The position numbers and the translations under genes were made by a program. The notes beneath the pieces were generated by a model. That model was not told the origin of the DNA, did no database searches, and saw only the letters and a program-made list of their open reading frames with translations. Shown here piece by piece: positions 8,872 through 17,497 of a DNA stretch of 64,000 bases (the stretch's first letter is position 1; each line of letters starts with the position of its first letter). The stretch is from Gammaproteobacteria bacterium (GTDB lineage: Bacteria; Pseudomonadota; Gammaproteobacteria; Eutrophobiales; Eutrophobiaceae), in contig WLWS01000003.1 of assembly GCA_012103475.1 (NCBI GenBank), forward strand, positions 335,565-399,564. The letters run 5' to 3'.

Positions 8872-9189
8872 ATGAGTAGAACTAAGCGTTTCACTATTGC
8901 TACTGGTATCGGTTTACTTTTTATTGCTTTGAATTCACCTGCTCAGGCTGCTGTGTCCATTTCATATAGCCCTTATTACGGTGTAGCTGTGAATTACGCA
9001 GACAGAGGCTATCGACAAAAATATCGACGATCCAATTCTGGCTATGGCTATCGTCAATATTCTCCGCGATCTTACTATCGTTCTTCGCGTGACTACTATT
9101 CTGGTTACGATCGAAGTTATCGACGTGGTGACAGAAATTATTATCGTTCGCCATATGACCGGGCCTACTCCGGGCGTCGTTGCGACTGA
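8872..9189 (+). CDS. Small secreted Tyr/Arg-rich protein
   Basis: A 105-aa exported protein. Residues 1-26 are a signal peptide ending in SPAQA. The mature part is highly basic and aromatic, dominated by Y, R, S, G and D in repeats such as YRSSRDYYSGYDRSYRR, so it is probably disordered or surface-adhering. A strong ribosome-binding site (ACAGGAG) precedes the ATG. Similar Tyr/Arg-rich small exported proteins are common in proteobacteria without assigned roles. No function is claimed. Confidence 0.75.
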   Translation: MSRTKRFTIATGIGLLFIALNSPAQAAVSISYSPYYGVAVNYADRGYRQKYRRSNSGYGYRQYSPRSYYRSSRDYYSGYDRSYRRGDRNYYRSPYDRAYSGRRCD

Positions 9190-9259
9190 TAAATCGATTC
9201 AGTTACAAAATTACATCGGACTATAATAGGAGGTTCTGATTATCAGGCAGGAGATGTAG

Positions 9260-11068
9260 ATGCTTTTTCAAAATAGACACTTGTTTCGAACAGTTCTCCT
9301 GATACTTGTGACAGGGACTGGTAGTCATTCCGTCTGGTCGCAGGACACTGATAAGTTAAAGGCGGATATGGTTTTGCACAAGGGCATTGTGTACACCGTA
9401 AATGAGAAACAGAAATGGGCGCAGGCACTGGCTATCAATAGTGGCAAAATTATTTATGTTGGCAACAATGAGGGTGCGAAAGCCTATATTGGTAAACAAA
9501 CGAAAGTTCTGGATCTGAAAAACCGACTGATACTGCCCGGTTTCCATGATGCGCATGTGCACCCCATGGAAGGAATCAGCCTGAGTACATTCATGAGCTG
9601 TGATTTGTATGAAATAAAACAGAAGTATTCTGACATCAAAGACTGGATTGAACCACTTCGGGAATGTGGTGAAAGGGAATATCCACATAGCTGGATTCTG
9701 GGTGGTGGTCATGATAATAGTGATCTTTTCGAACTTGAAACATCTCCACGCGAGTTTCTCGACAATATTTTTCCTGATAAGCCGGTGGCTTTCATGGAAA
9801 AGTCGTCTCATTCAATGTGGGTCAATTCAAAGGCGCTGGAAAGAGTAGGTATCGATCGCAATACTCCGCATCCTCAGGGTGGCAAGATATTCAAAGATCC
9901 ACATACAGGTAAACCAATTGGGATATTAACTGATAGTGCCGGTGATGAGTTGATGCACAAGGCTCTGGCGAAAAGCCCGGCATTGCAGGAAGCCAGATAC
10001 CAGGCCGTACTGGGTTCGCAGGATTATCTGGTCAGTTACGGTATTACCTCCGCAGTCAATGCCCGGGTTTACTGGACGCGGGGAAATCTGGAACCGTGGT
10101 TGCGTGCGAAAAAAGAGGGTCGTTTGAAAGCGCGTAATGTGATGTCTCTCTGGGCCTATCCACATCTTGACGATGACATGCAATTGTCTGAGTTTAAGTC
10201 AATGTATCAGGATGATAAGAGCTCTTTATTACGTGTGTCACAAATCAAGTTTTATTCGGATGGAGTGGCAGATCTGAATTCGGGGGCAGTCCTCAAACCC
10301 TATGGATATCTAATCCATCCTGATGCCGAAGCAAGGGGTGGTAATTACATTACAGAGAAACGCCTGACCAAAATGGTGTCTGCTATTCAGGATATGGGCT
10401 TCGGTGCAATAATCCATGCGATCGGTGATCGCGGTGTGCGTGAAGCTCTGAATGCCATTGAAGCGGCGCAAAAAGACAGACCAGATATGACTCAGAATCA
10501 GCCCCGACATTACATTTCACATGTGAACTGGGTGAGTGATAGAGATATAGGACGTTTCGCCGAACTCAATGTTCCTGCTGATACGCAGATAAATTACATC
10601 AAATACGAAGATTATCTATCCGGAGAGGACGATTACTATACGAGCGGTTTTATGGTCGAAGTAGTCAAGAACAATGAATCTGATTTGGCCGCCATGTCCA
10701 GAATTATTTCCACAGGAGCACGTTTAGTGATAAGTAGTGACTGGGATGTTGCCAATATCGATCCTTTGTTCAGTATTCAAAACGCGACACAGGAATTTCT
10801 TGGAGCTGAGTCGACTAAAGGTGTAATGACGGAAAAAGAACTGCTTGAGTTGGCTGTTAAGGCTTACACCTATAACGCTGCCTACGCAATGAACCAGGAG
10901 ACTCTGACCGGCTCACTGGAAGTGGGAAAGTATGCTGATCTAATAGTTTTGGATAAGAATATATTCGAATTACCGGTCTATTCTATTCGAGATTCAAAAG
11001 TGCTCTGGACTCTGGTAGCTGGAGAAGAAGTCTATCGAGCTGACAAATTACATGCGATTTCTCAATAG
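9260..11068 (+). CDS. Exported YtcJ-like amidohydrolase
   Basis: Amidohydrolase-superfamily protein of 602 aa, with a signal peptide (residues 1-27, ending SVWSQ). The N-terminal composite beta sandwich (ADMVLHKGIVYTVNE) is followed by the metal motif GFHDAHVHP with H99 and H101, a mid-protein IHAIGDRGV His, and a late SSDWDV Asp. The C terminus returns to the sandwich (GKYADLIVLDKNIF). This is the YtcJ/LAF3 subfamily, whose members hydrolyse N-acyl or cyclic amides; substrate unknown. Export is less usual for the family and points to periplasmic hydrolysis. Confidence 0.9.
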   Translation: MLFQNRHLFRTVLLILVTGTGSHSVWSQDTDKLKADMVLHKGIVYTVNEKQKWAQALAINSGKIIYVGNNEGAKAYIGKQTKVLDLKNRLILPGFHDAHVHPMEGISLSTFMSCDLYEIKQKYSDIKDWIEPLRECGEREYPHSWILGGGHDNSDLFELETSPREFLDNIFPDKPVAFMEKSSHSMWVNSKALERVGIDRNTPHPQGGKIFKDPHTGKPIGILTDSAGDELMHKALAKSPALQEARYQAVLGSQDYLVSYGITSAVNARVYWTRGNLEPWLRAKKEGRLKARNVMSLWAYPHLDDDMQLSEFKSMYQDDKSSLLRVSQIKFYSDGVADLNSGAVLKPYGYLIHPDAEARGGNYITEKRLTKMVSAIQDMGFGAIIHAIGDRGVREALNAIEAAQKDRPDMTQNQPRHYISHVNWVSDRDIGRFAELNVPADTQINYIKYEDYLSGEDDYYTSGFMVEVVKNNESDLAAMSRIISTGARLVISSDWDVANIDPLFSIQNATQEFLGAESTKGVMTEKELLELAVKAYTYNAAYAMNQETLTGSLEVGKYADLIVLDKNIFELPVYSIRDSKVLWTLVAGEEVYRADKLHAISQ

Positions 11069-11085
11069 GTTTTTTTTGAATCTCT

Positions 11086-12117
11086 TTAATTCTTTTTATA
11101 CTTGTCGGCTGAAGGAAGAAAAGAGTCGACTCCGGCGAATTGCTTGCCATCATGATTGGCAGCAAATTGTTTCGCATAAGTGGAAATGCTCTCCGCAGCC
11201 GCCAGTAATTCATCTTCATTATTCAATTTTAATTTAACACTGCCTGCTGTTTCTACAATACCAGTTAGTTCTGATGACTCTACGGTTTCCGCAATTTTCT
11301 GTAGTCGAAGTTGTGCGGAGCGAGTTCGTTTAGCCATGGCTTTCGCATAAGCTGCTTTCTCTTTAGCGATCGCCAGGCCTCGCATACCGTGTTCCAGATC
11401 GAGCATCTGACCAACGATAAACATCATTCTGCGTCGTTCCAGAGCTGCTTCTGTATTGTCTTTCGTGTACCAGACATTGTGACGTACGCCGCCCTGACTC
11501 CATCTGACCAGTTCGAATTTGCTACCAGCGGCGTGGCCGCCAACATTAACCAGTTGTTCTTTCGGAACGGTGTGACAACCGTAACAATTATTGGCAACGG
11601 CGTATAAATTGCCCGGACGCAGCATGCCAGCCGATTCAGATTTAGCATAACGTTCTTTCTTATGCGCGGGATCTTCATTTTCTGCTTTGACTTCTTTACC
11701 ACCAAAATCACTATGTACGTCAATCCAGTCCTGTCCGTCGCCATGACACGACTCACAGGTGATACCAGCGACTGGCTTAATTTTTTCTTCAACCATGGCC
11801 GAAGTGAAATGGCAACTGAGGCACTCACTTTCAGACTTTATTCTCTTGATACCAATTTTATCCGCAATTTCTCTGCCCTTCTCGGAACGTGGTAATTTGG
11901 AGAAAGTGCTGGAGTGCTTGGTTTCTTTCCAAAGTGCAATAGTATCTTTGTGGCATTCACCGCAGGCGTCCGGACCTTTGACTTTGCTCGGATCAAGATG
12001 AAATTCCTGATTGGCGAATGTCAGGGGTGAAAATAAAAAAAGTAATAACAGGAGCGACGAGATTTTGTGTTCACAAAAAGATACACGAATCTGACTTATC
12101 TGCTTTGAGGAATTCAT
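11086..12117 (-). CDS. Tetraheme cytochrome c, c554-like
   Basis: A 343-aa exported multiheme cytochrome. Four CxxCH sites are visible: CGECH, CLSCH, CESCH and CYGCH, in the spacing of the cytochrome c554 family, with a C-terminal helical extension (LAIAKEKAAYAKAMAKRTR). An N-terminal hydrophobic signal (SSLLLLLFLFSPLTFA) directs it to the periplasm. It is the last of nine same-strand genes in the 11-23.5 kb electron-transfer block, 79 bp after the porin-like gene. In ammonia oxidisers c554 carries electrons from hydroxylamine oxidoreductase; here it is more likely a soluble shuttle for the block. Confidence 0.9.
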   Translation of the reverse strand: MNSSKQISQIRVSFCEHKISSLLLLLFLFSPLTFANQEFHLDPSKVKGPDACGECHKDTIALWKETKHSSTFSKLPRSEKGREIADKIGIKRIKSESECLSCHFTSAMVEEKIKPVAGITCESCHGDGQDWIDVHSDFGGKEVKAENEDPAHKKERYAKSESAGMLRPGNLYAVANNCYGCHTVPKEQLVNVGGHAAGSKFELVRWSQGGVRHNVWYTKDNTEAALERRRMMFIVGQMLDLEHGMRGLAIAKEKAAYAKAMAKRTRSAQLRLQKIAETVESSELTGIVETAGSVKLKLNNEDELLAAAESISTYAKQFAANHDGKQFAGVDSFLPSADKYKKN

Positions 12118-12196
12118 ATCTTCACCTTTGATTTTTATTTTTAACCAAATATTTTGTAACGGAAACCCAGACTCTATATCGTTTGATAATTCAAGA

Positions 12197-13573
12197 CTAG
12201 TACTTAATCAGAATCTCGCCGCGCAAGCCGTAACGAGTTCCAATTACATCTGAATCAGAGACATAGGCATTCAGGCCAGCCACAATTCGCCGGCCGATTG
12301 CCTGCTGAAATCGAATGGCAGCGCCGATGCTGTCATTCTGTTCATTGTCATCGCCAACCCGGCCACCGATTTCCATGACCAGTTGCCGGCGTGATTTAAA
12401 GAATTTTTGATAACCGGCGATTAATCCGACAGAGTCACCGGTTCGATTCGCAATTGCCGGAGTGACATTGCCGATTCCCGGAGCCGCGAATAACAAACCA
12501 GTCCGACCAAGTGGACCACCACTCTGTGGTTCTCTGGCGGGTGAAGTAAAATTGTCTATGGAGACAAAGGCATTCAGATAAACATTGTCGTGGCTATAAG
12601 CAGGTACCCAGGACACTTCAGAAAACAATAGAATGCCATCGTCGGCTTTGGCGGATTTTCGTCCTGGCGCAGTTGATGCTGCTATACGAAAAGTTGTATT
12701 TAATTTTCCAATCCTTTGAATCGAATCAATAGCTGCAGAGAGCAGGTCGCCTTCAGCGGATGATTCAACATAGACGACATCGACGTTTATCGTGCTTTTC
12801 AATGTATCAAGTTGTGTAAACAGACCGAACAGATTGGCATCTTTGTCTTCGAAGTTATCGTTACGATGAATGTCGCCCCAGCCAAAAAAGAAGGTGCTGC
12901 GCATGCTGACGAGCCAGGGTACACCCTCGAAGCGAATGTTGTTTCTCGACAGGCCAAAACCGTCTAATGCATCTGCGATAAGCATCCCATCTTGAAAATT
13001 GATGCCCTGTCGGCCAACCGAAAACCCGATATCGTTTGAAGTGGAGTCCTGATAGTCCCATTTGGGGAACAACTCGGCTAGATCGCCTTCGAAAAAAAGT
13101 GTCTGAATGTTGTAATTAAGATTGTTTCTGAAACCATCCTGAGAGTCCGGAGAGAAGACTTGCCCGCTGAAATCAGCTTCATCGTGAAGTGGGGTAATTC
13201 CAATCAGAACACGTTCCGTTCCGGTCAGTTGCAAGTTTCCGAAAAGATCCAGACGATTCATCCATTCTGTCGACGCTGGACCTGTGCCATTGTCGAAAGT
13301 CTGAATGGCTGTACGTTGTGTTCCATATAACCAGAAGCGAGGCTGCCAGACGGCGCCGGTCGGTATACGAAACCCCGGTTTCAGATTACCGGTACCAAGG
13401 AAATCCGCACCCAGTTCCAACAAGGGTGGTGTTCGTGTCGGAAGATCGGCATCCGATAGATACGGCGTCGGGTTATCTGAAAGACCGGAACCTGAATCGG
13501 ATGCAGAGTAAACCGGCAATGTCATTATCAGCGTCGCCAGAGGAATAAGAAGCTTATGCATTGAATATTCCAT
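12197..13573 (-). CDS. Outer-membrane beta-barrel (porin-like) protein
   Basis: A 458-aa exported protein with a signal peptide (HKLLIPLATLIMTLPVYSAS) and many amphipathic strands of alternating hydrophobic residues, ending in RYGLRGEILIKY. It has no heme motifs. The first ATG at 13573 overlaps the stop of the upstream cytochrome as TAATG, a translational-coupling arrangement; a second ATG at 13561 behind GGAAT is an alternative and also fits the signal peptide. Position between two multiheme cytochromes suggests a barrel that houses or contacts a cytochrome, as MtrB does for MtrA, though I see no sequence evidence of MtrB homology (no N-terminal CxxC). Confidence 0.8.
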   Translation of the reverse strand: MEYSMHKLLIPLATLIMTLPVYSASDSGSGLSDNPTPYLSDADLPTRTPPLLELGADFLGTGNLKPGFRIPTGAVWQPRFWLYGTQRTAIQTFDNGTGPASTEWMNRLDLFGNLQLTGTERVLIGITPLHDEADFSGQVFSPDSQDGFRNNLNYNIQTLFFEGDLAELFPKWDYQDSTSNDIGFSVGRQGINFQDGMLIADALDGFGLSRNNIRFEGVPWLVSMRSTFFFGWGDIHRNDNFEDKDANLFGLFTQLDTLKSTINVDVVYVESSAEGDLLSAAIDSIQRIGKLNTTFRIAASTAPGRKSAKADDGILLFSEVSWVPAYSHDNVYLNAFVSIDNFTSPAREPQSGGPLGRTGLLFAAPGIGNVTPAIANRTGDSVGLIAGYQKFFKSRRQLVMEIGGRVGDDNEQNDSIGAAIRFQQAIGRRIVAGLNAYVSDSDVIGTRYGLRGEILIKY

Positions 13574-15512
13574 TACTGAGTAAGGCTAATTCTATGTATT
13601 TTTTCCCAAATCACGCTGTGCCCGGCAACCACTTCGTCGGCAACCTGTTTTGCGGACATACCAAAATCAAAACCGACATCTTTAATTGCGTCGATAAGGT
13701 TAATGGGTACCATCGCCGATTTTAATCTCACCCGCACATGGTAGTTACCGCTACCACCCAGGTTTTTGGCATTGATTTTATAGCTGGCCCAGCGAGTACT
13801 CAGTGGCGGAATTGTCTGTCGGTGTTTACGCGCGCTGCAGGTTGCCCTGTCAGCATAACCGAACGAGTGAAGGGACGTACGAAGGGCAGCGGGTCGGTAG
13901 AATCATTCACCGCAAGAACCTGCTCGCGTTCGCCACCGCGCACATTACGAGTAACGAAACGTGACTGCAGAGTGAAAAGCTGTTTATCGAGTGGTAGTTC
14001 GTCATTATGGACATAGAGTGAGTGGGTATCGCGTAAATCCCCGTTCGGATCGAGATCACCGGATTTAAAAACCACTTTTCCATTCGAATCTTTAACCGTT
14101 ACTTCCAGCCATATGAGTCTCTCCGCGTCGAAACCCGTCGGTACGTTGTGCCCATCTGTGCCATTTTTAACTTCTATTCGAAATTGGAGGCCCCGTTTGC
14201 TGGCTTTTGTGGTTTCGATAGCACCGAGTTTGTAGCCATTTCGGAGTACCTGCATACGCTTGTCAGCTGCCCAGTCCAGCAATTTGTATTGTTGTTCAAT
14301 AATTTCTCTTGCATCATAGCGATCGTCAACCGATTTCCAACGCTGCGGAAATTCATAATCATCGGCAAGGTTATCTTCGAAATCATCAGTACCCCATCCG
14401 GCTTTGTGATCAAACTGCAACCATTCTCTCAGGCTCGCCATCGCTACCGCGTCAGAGTTGTGTGGAAAAATACCGGGGTGAATCACGGAGTAATCAGGAC
14501 CGGCAAAGAAATGGTTGGTGATTTTCCGGTCTTTGGTTGCAACGCCACCGACAACTGCAGCAGGACCGAATTCGTAATCTGATTCAGCGCCCTGCACTGA
14601 GGCCATGTGGCAATCCTGACAGCTGACTTTTCGAGCCGCAGCAGGTGAGTTTTTGTATTCCGAAAAGGCCTCTTCGAGACGAAAACCATTGAATAAATTC
14701 ACATCATGACAGATGCCACAAAAGCCCGAAGTTGATATCTGTGGGAAATGACCAACTTCGGTATGTATTTTTCGACCTTTTTCTTCTTCTTTGGTGACAA
14801 CGCGATATTCGTGCGTATTTTCCAGTACCCGTTCTAACTCCTTGTTTCCCTGTGGTCCATAAACAGGTGTGGTCAAGCCACCTTCTTCCAAGGCAACCCG
14901 GCCGGAGACTTTTCCATATTCATTGTTAACACGATGACAGACTACACAGGTAATTCCTTCTCTTGAAGTCGGATGCCGGTCGAGGTTGGATATGAATGTT
15001 GATTCACCCATGTTCATACCTACCTGATTGTGACAACGGATGCAGAAATCACCATTAGTGCTACTGGTCAGGGAATTGATTTTATTCTGCATCGCCATAT
15101 AGACAGGGCTCAGCTGGGCGTAGGCATGTTGAGAGACCGACCATTCTTTATATTGTTTCTGATGATAGGTTTTACAGGTATTTGCTGAGGGGTAGCGATT
15201 TTCGGCAAACAGGGACAGATGGGCTGCTCCGGCATCGTCAATTACAGAGTCGGTTTTCTCTTCTTTTTCCTCTACCTCGTCAAAATCAACCAGTTCGTCA
15301 TCGCCGCCAAGGCTATCATCGTCAAATAGCTCATCATCGAGTAGATCATCACCCAGTAAATCATCGTCTTCGTCGTTCTGTGCCAGCAACAGCGTTTTCG
15401 GAGACTCTTCAATTATTTCGCTGGTGCCGATAAATGGCCAGATTATTAACAGCACTAATAAAAGATTAAGTCGTATATAGGGCATCTGCTTGTACCTGAA
15501 TTTTACGTCCAT
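13573..15512 (-). CDS. Multiheme cytochrome c with acidic N-terminal tract, frameshifted near the 3' end
   Basis: A large exported multiheme cytochrome. The uninterrupted frame is 13800-15512 (570 aa). After a signal/anchor (LNLLLVLLIIWPFIG) comes a D/E-rich tract at residues 47-87, then one degenerate heme site C113-K-T-Y-H117, and four canonical sites: CIRCH 157-161, CVVCH 189-193, CGICH 265-269, CQDCH 298-302. A beta-rich C-terminal domain follows. The frame ends abruptly in RQFRH, but a different frame continues with T-I-P-P-L-S-T-R-W-A-S-Y-K and runs to TAA at 13573-13575. Removing one CG from the GCGCGC at about 13830-13835 restores a 645-aa protein whose stop overlaps the next ATG. The gene is thus either recently broken or mis-assembled. 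Confidence 0.8.
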
Positions 15513-15647
15513 GAACAGATCATAGCGTGTCTCCGACAGGCATTGGATTGATCGACGCTATTTGCATAATTTTTCCTTAATACACGAGATTTTTTCCCGA
15601 ATATGTGTACATGAGGCATCATATTGATACTTTCATCACATTTTTCT

Positions 15648-16577
15648 TCAGAAAAAATAACTAAGTGTTAACGCATGTGAGTTGGAGTTTTCATCTCCCT
15701 TGACTCCGAGGTAGGTGTTCCAGTCCAGACTCCAATGAGAATTAATGGTATAGATCAGATAAAAACCAAGCAAACCGTAACTTTCTCCGAATGTTGAATT
15801 AGCGCCACCGCCATTACCTCTGCCACCGCTTCCACTGCCGCCGCCCGGTCTTGGTGGCGGTGGTGGCATGCCTCCCATACCATTATTAAAGAGCACCGAA
15901 TTCGAATCGTCACTTGAAATTTGCTCGAACCAGTTAAAACTGATTCCCGCATAAGCACCAGAATCGTCGGTAAGGGCAAAATAGTAATCTGCTCCGACAC
16001 TAACATTCGCATACCAGGAATCCGTCTCACTCGTTTGTATATTTCCGAGGGGAGGGATCTGACCTTCGACATCGCTATGATCATATTGCAAGCCAGAAGT
16101 CAGAGTATAGGCCCAGAGACCTTGTTCACCTGAGTAACTACCGGAGAAATCAAAGCGTTGCCAGTCAATCTTAGCTGATGAAAAAAGATCGTTCTGTTGT
16201 CCATGAACTAGCTCAATCTCGTCTTCTATCGAACTATAACGACCAAAAATCTGCCATTTGTTGATGTTGTAAGCAAGACCAATGTGCCAACTATCTGAAT
16301 CAAACTCGGCAATGTTGCCAGCCATAAGATTCTGATCGTCACTAACACTACTATAGCCTGCTTGCAAAAAGGAATTATCACTTATAGCCAAATTGGCGCC
16401 CACTGCAACTCCGATAGCGTCGAAGTCAAGGCGAAAGCCATCAACAAATGTTGAATACTCATAATTGGTGGCGCCTATGGAGACATCGCTAGCAAAAACC
16501 GAGCTCGTACAAAACAGTGTCAGTAAAACACTAATTATTTTGGAGACTAAATCAGCTCTGATCTTTTCAGGTATCAT
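15648..16577 (-). CDS. Outer-membrane beta-barrel protein with Pro/Gly-rich loop
   Basis: A 309-aa exported protein. A signal peptide (VLLTLFCTSSVFAS) is followed by amphipathic strands (GLAYNINKWQIFGRYS) and a C terminus LTLSYFF, the terminal aromatic signature of outer-membrane barrels. A low-complexity loop at about residues 233-258 has a run of prolines followed by Gly/Ser/Arg repeats, probably surface exposed. It sits inside the electron-transfer block, 15 bp after the FecR gene, and is not itself a cytochrome. The autotransporter-type beta-domain annotation is possible; function unknown. Confidence 0.75.
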   Translation of the reverse strand: MIPEKIRADLVSKIISVLLTLFCTSSVFASDVSIGATNYEYSTFVDGFRLDFDAIGVAVGANLAISDNSFLQAGYSSVSDDQNLMAGNIAEFDSDSWHIGLAYNINKWQIFGRYSSIEDEIELVHGQQNDLFSSAKIDWQRFDFSGSYSGEQGLWAYTLTSGLQYDHSDVEGQIPPLGNIQTSETDSWYANVSVGADYYFALTDDSGAYAGISFNWFEQISSDDSNSVLFNNGMGGMPPPPPRPGGGSGSGGRGNGGGANSTFGESYGLLGFYLIYTINSHWSLDWNTYLGVKGDENSNSHALTLSYFF

Positions 16578-16592
16578 AAAATATTCTTTTTC

Positions 16593-17492
16593 TTAACGTG
16601 GAGGAGGTCTTCGTCCCGGTGGTGGTCTGTTTCCACGGGGTGGCGGACGATTTCCTCTCGGTGGTGGTCTGTCACCTCTTGGGGGTGGCCTTGTGTGTTT
16701 GCCATCGGCTCTACCTTTAGGTGCTTTCATACCGGGAAGCAATGTCAGGTTTTTTGCGAAATCTCGAACTTTATCTCGTCCAAGACGCTGATCGTATAGA
16801 ACGAAGCAGGGCACTTCTTCAATCAATTCGCAAAGTTGGTTTTCGTTGCCGGATACGGTTGATTCACCGACTCTTGCGCGGGTCTGTCCGGAACAGTAAG
16901 CCGGCGAAAGTTCGCCTTTGTAAACGGAAACAAACTGTCTGTCCAGAGTTTCAGGTTTCCTAAAGTGGGAGCAGGCTTTAATTTCACTGGAAACCACATC
17001 GCAGGAATCTGCCTGACATATCCGCACTACCCATTCCGCTCTACCAGCCTGAATCAAGCCCTCCGGAGTTTTCAAAGTAAAGTTCTCCAGAGACTGACCG
17101 GCAATGGTGCCGGTGGTTACACGTGCACCGCCACGAATGATTTCCAGCTCTATTTCACCTGCATCGCGCGTTTCGGGGAACTTGTTAATTTTAAATTCGG
17201 TATTGGGTCTCAATACAATTCTTGTCAAGTCATAGAAATTAACGCTTAACCAGGAATTGCTGCCCGTAAGAATAACATCGCCGGATGTAATCCGGTCTCT
17301 TACTTTCAGACTTCGTAAATCTCCCTGTTTGCTGACCACTTCGCTTTGTCCGCTTATGCGAACCACCGTACCAACAGATTTTCCCTCTGCCAGTACCAGA
17401 TCACTGAGTATGGGCAAAAGCAACAGATACAAAAGTATCTTATGCAAAAACCGGGGGGTCAGCAGTGTGTCTGATTGTCTGATTGCATTCAT
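16593..17492 (-). CDS. FecR-domain exported protein with PPPRG repeats
   Basis: The ATG at 17492 starts a 299-aa protein with a signal peptide (FLHKILLYLLLLPILSDLVLA, trimmed at the Ala). The frame is open further upstream, but that part overlaps the decaheme gene and reads like a shadow. Residues 40-130 match a FecR domain: GTVVRISGQSEVVSKQGD, a DVILTG turn, then R-I-V-L-R-P-N-T-E-F. The tail consists of four or five repeats of PPPRGxR. Six or more cysteines suggest disulfides in the periplasm. FecR domains in this setting are usually structural or signalling modules, not heme proteins. It starts 5 bp after the decaheme stop. Confidence 0.78.
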   Translation of the reverse strand: MNAIRQSDTLLTPRFLHKILLYLLLLPILSDLVLAEGKSVGTVVRISGQSEVVSKQGDLRSLKVRDRITSGDVILTGSNSWLSVNFYDLTRIVLRPNTEFKINKFPETRDAGEIELEIIRGGARVTTGTIAGQSLENFTLKTPEGLIQAGRAEWVVRICQADSCDVVSSEIKACSHFRKPETLDRQFVSVYKGELSPAYCSGQTRARVGESTVSGNENQLCELIEEVPCFVLYDQRLGRDKVRDFAKNLTLLPGMKAPKGRADGKHTRPPPRGDRPPPRGNRPPPRGNRPPPGRRPPPR

Positions 17493-17497
17493 CCTGA

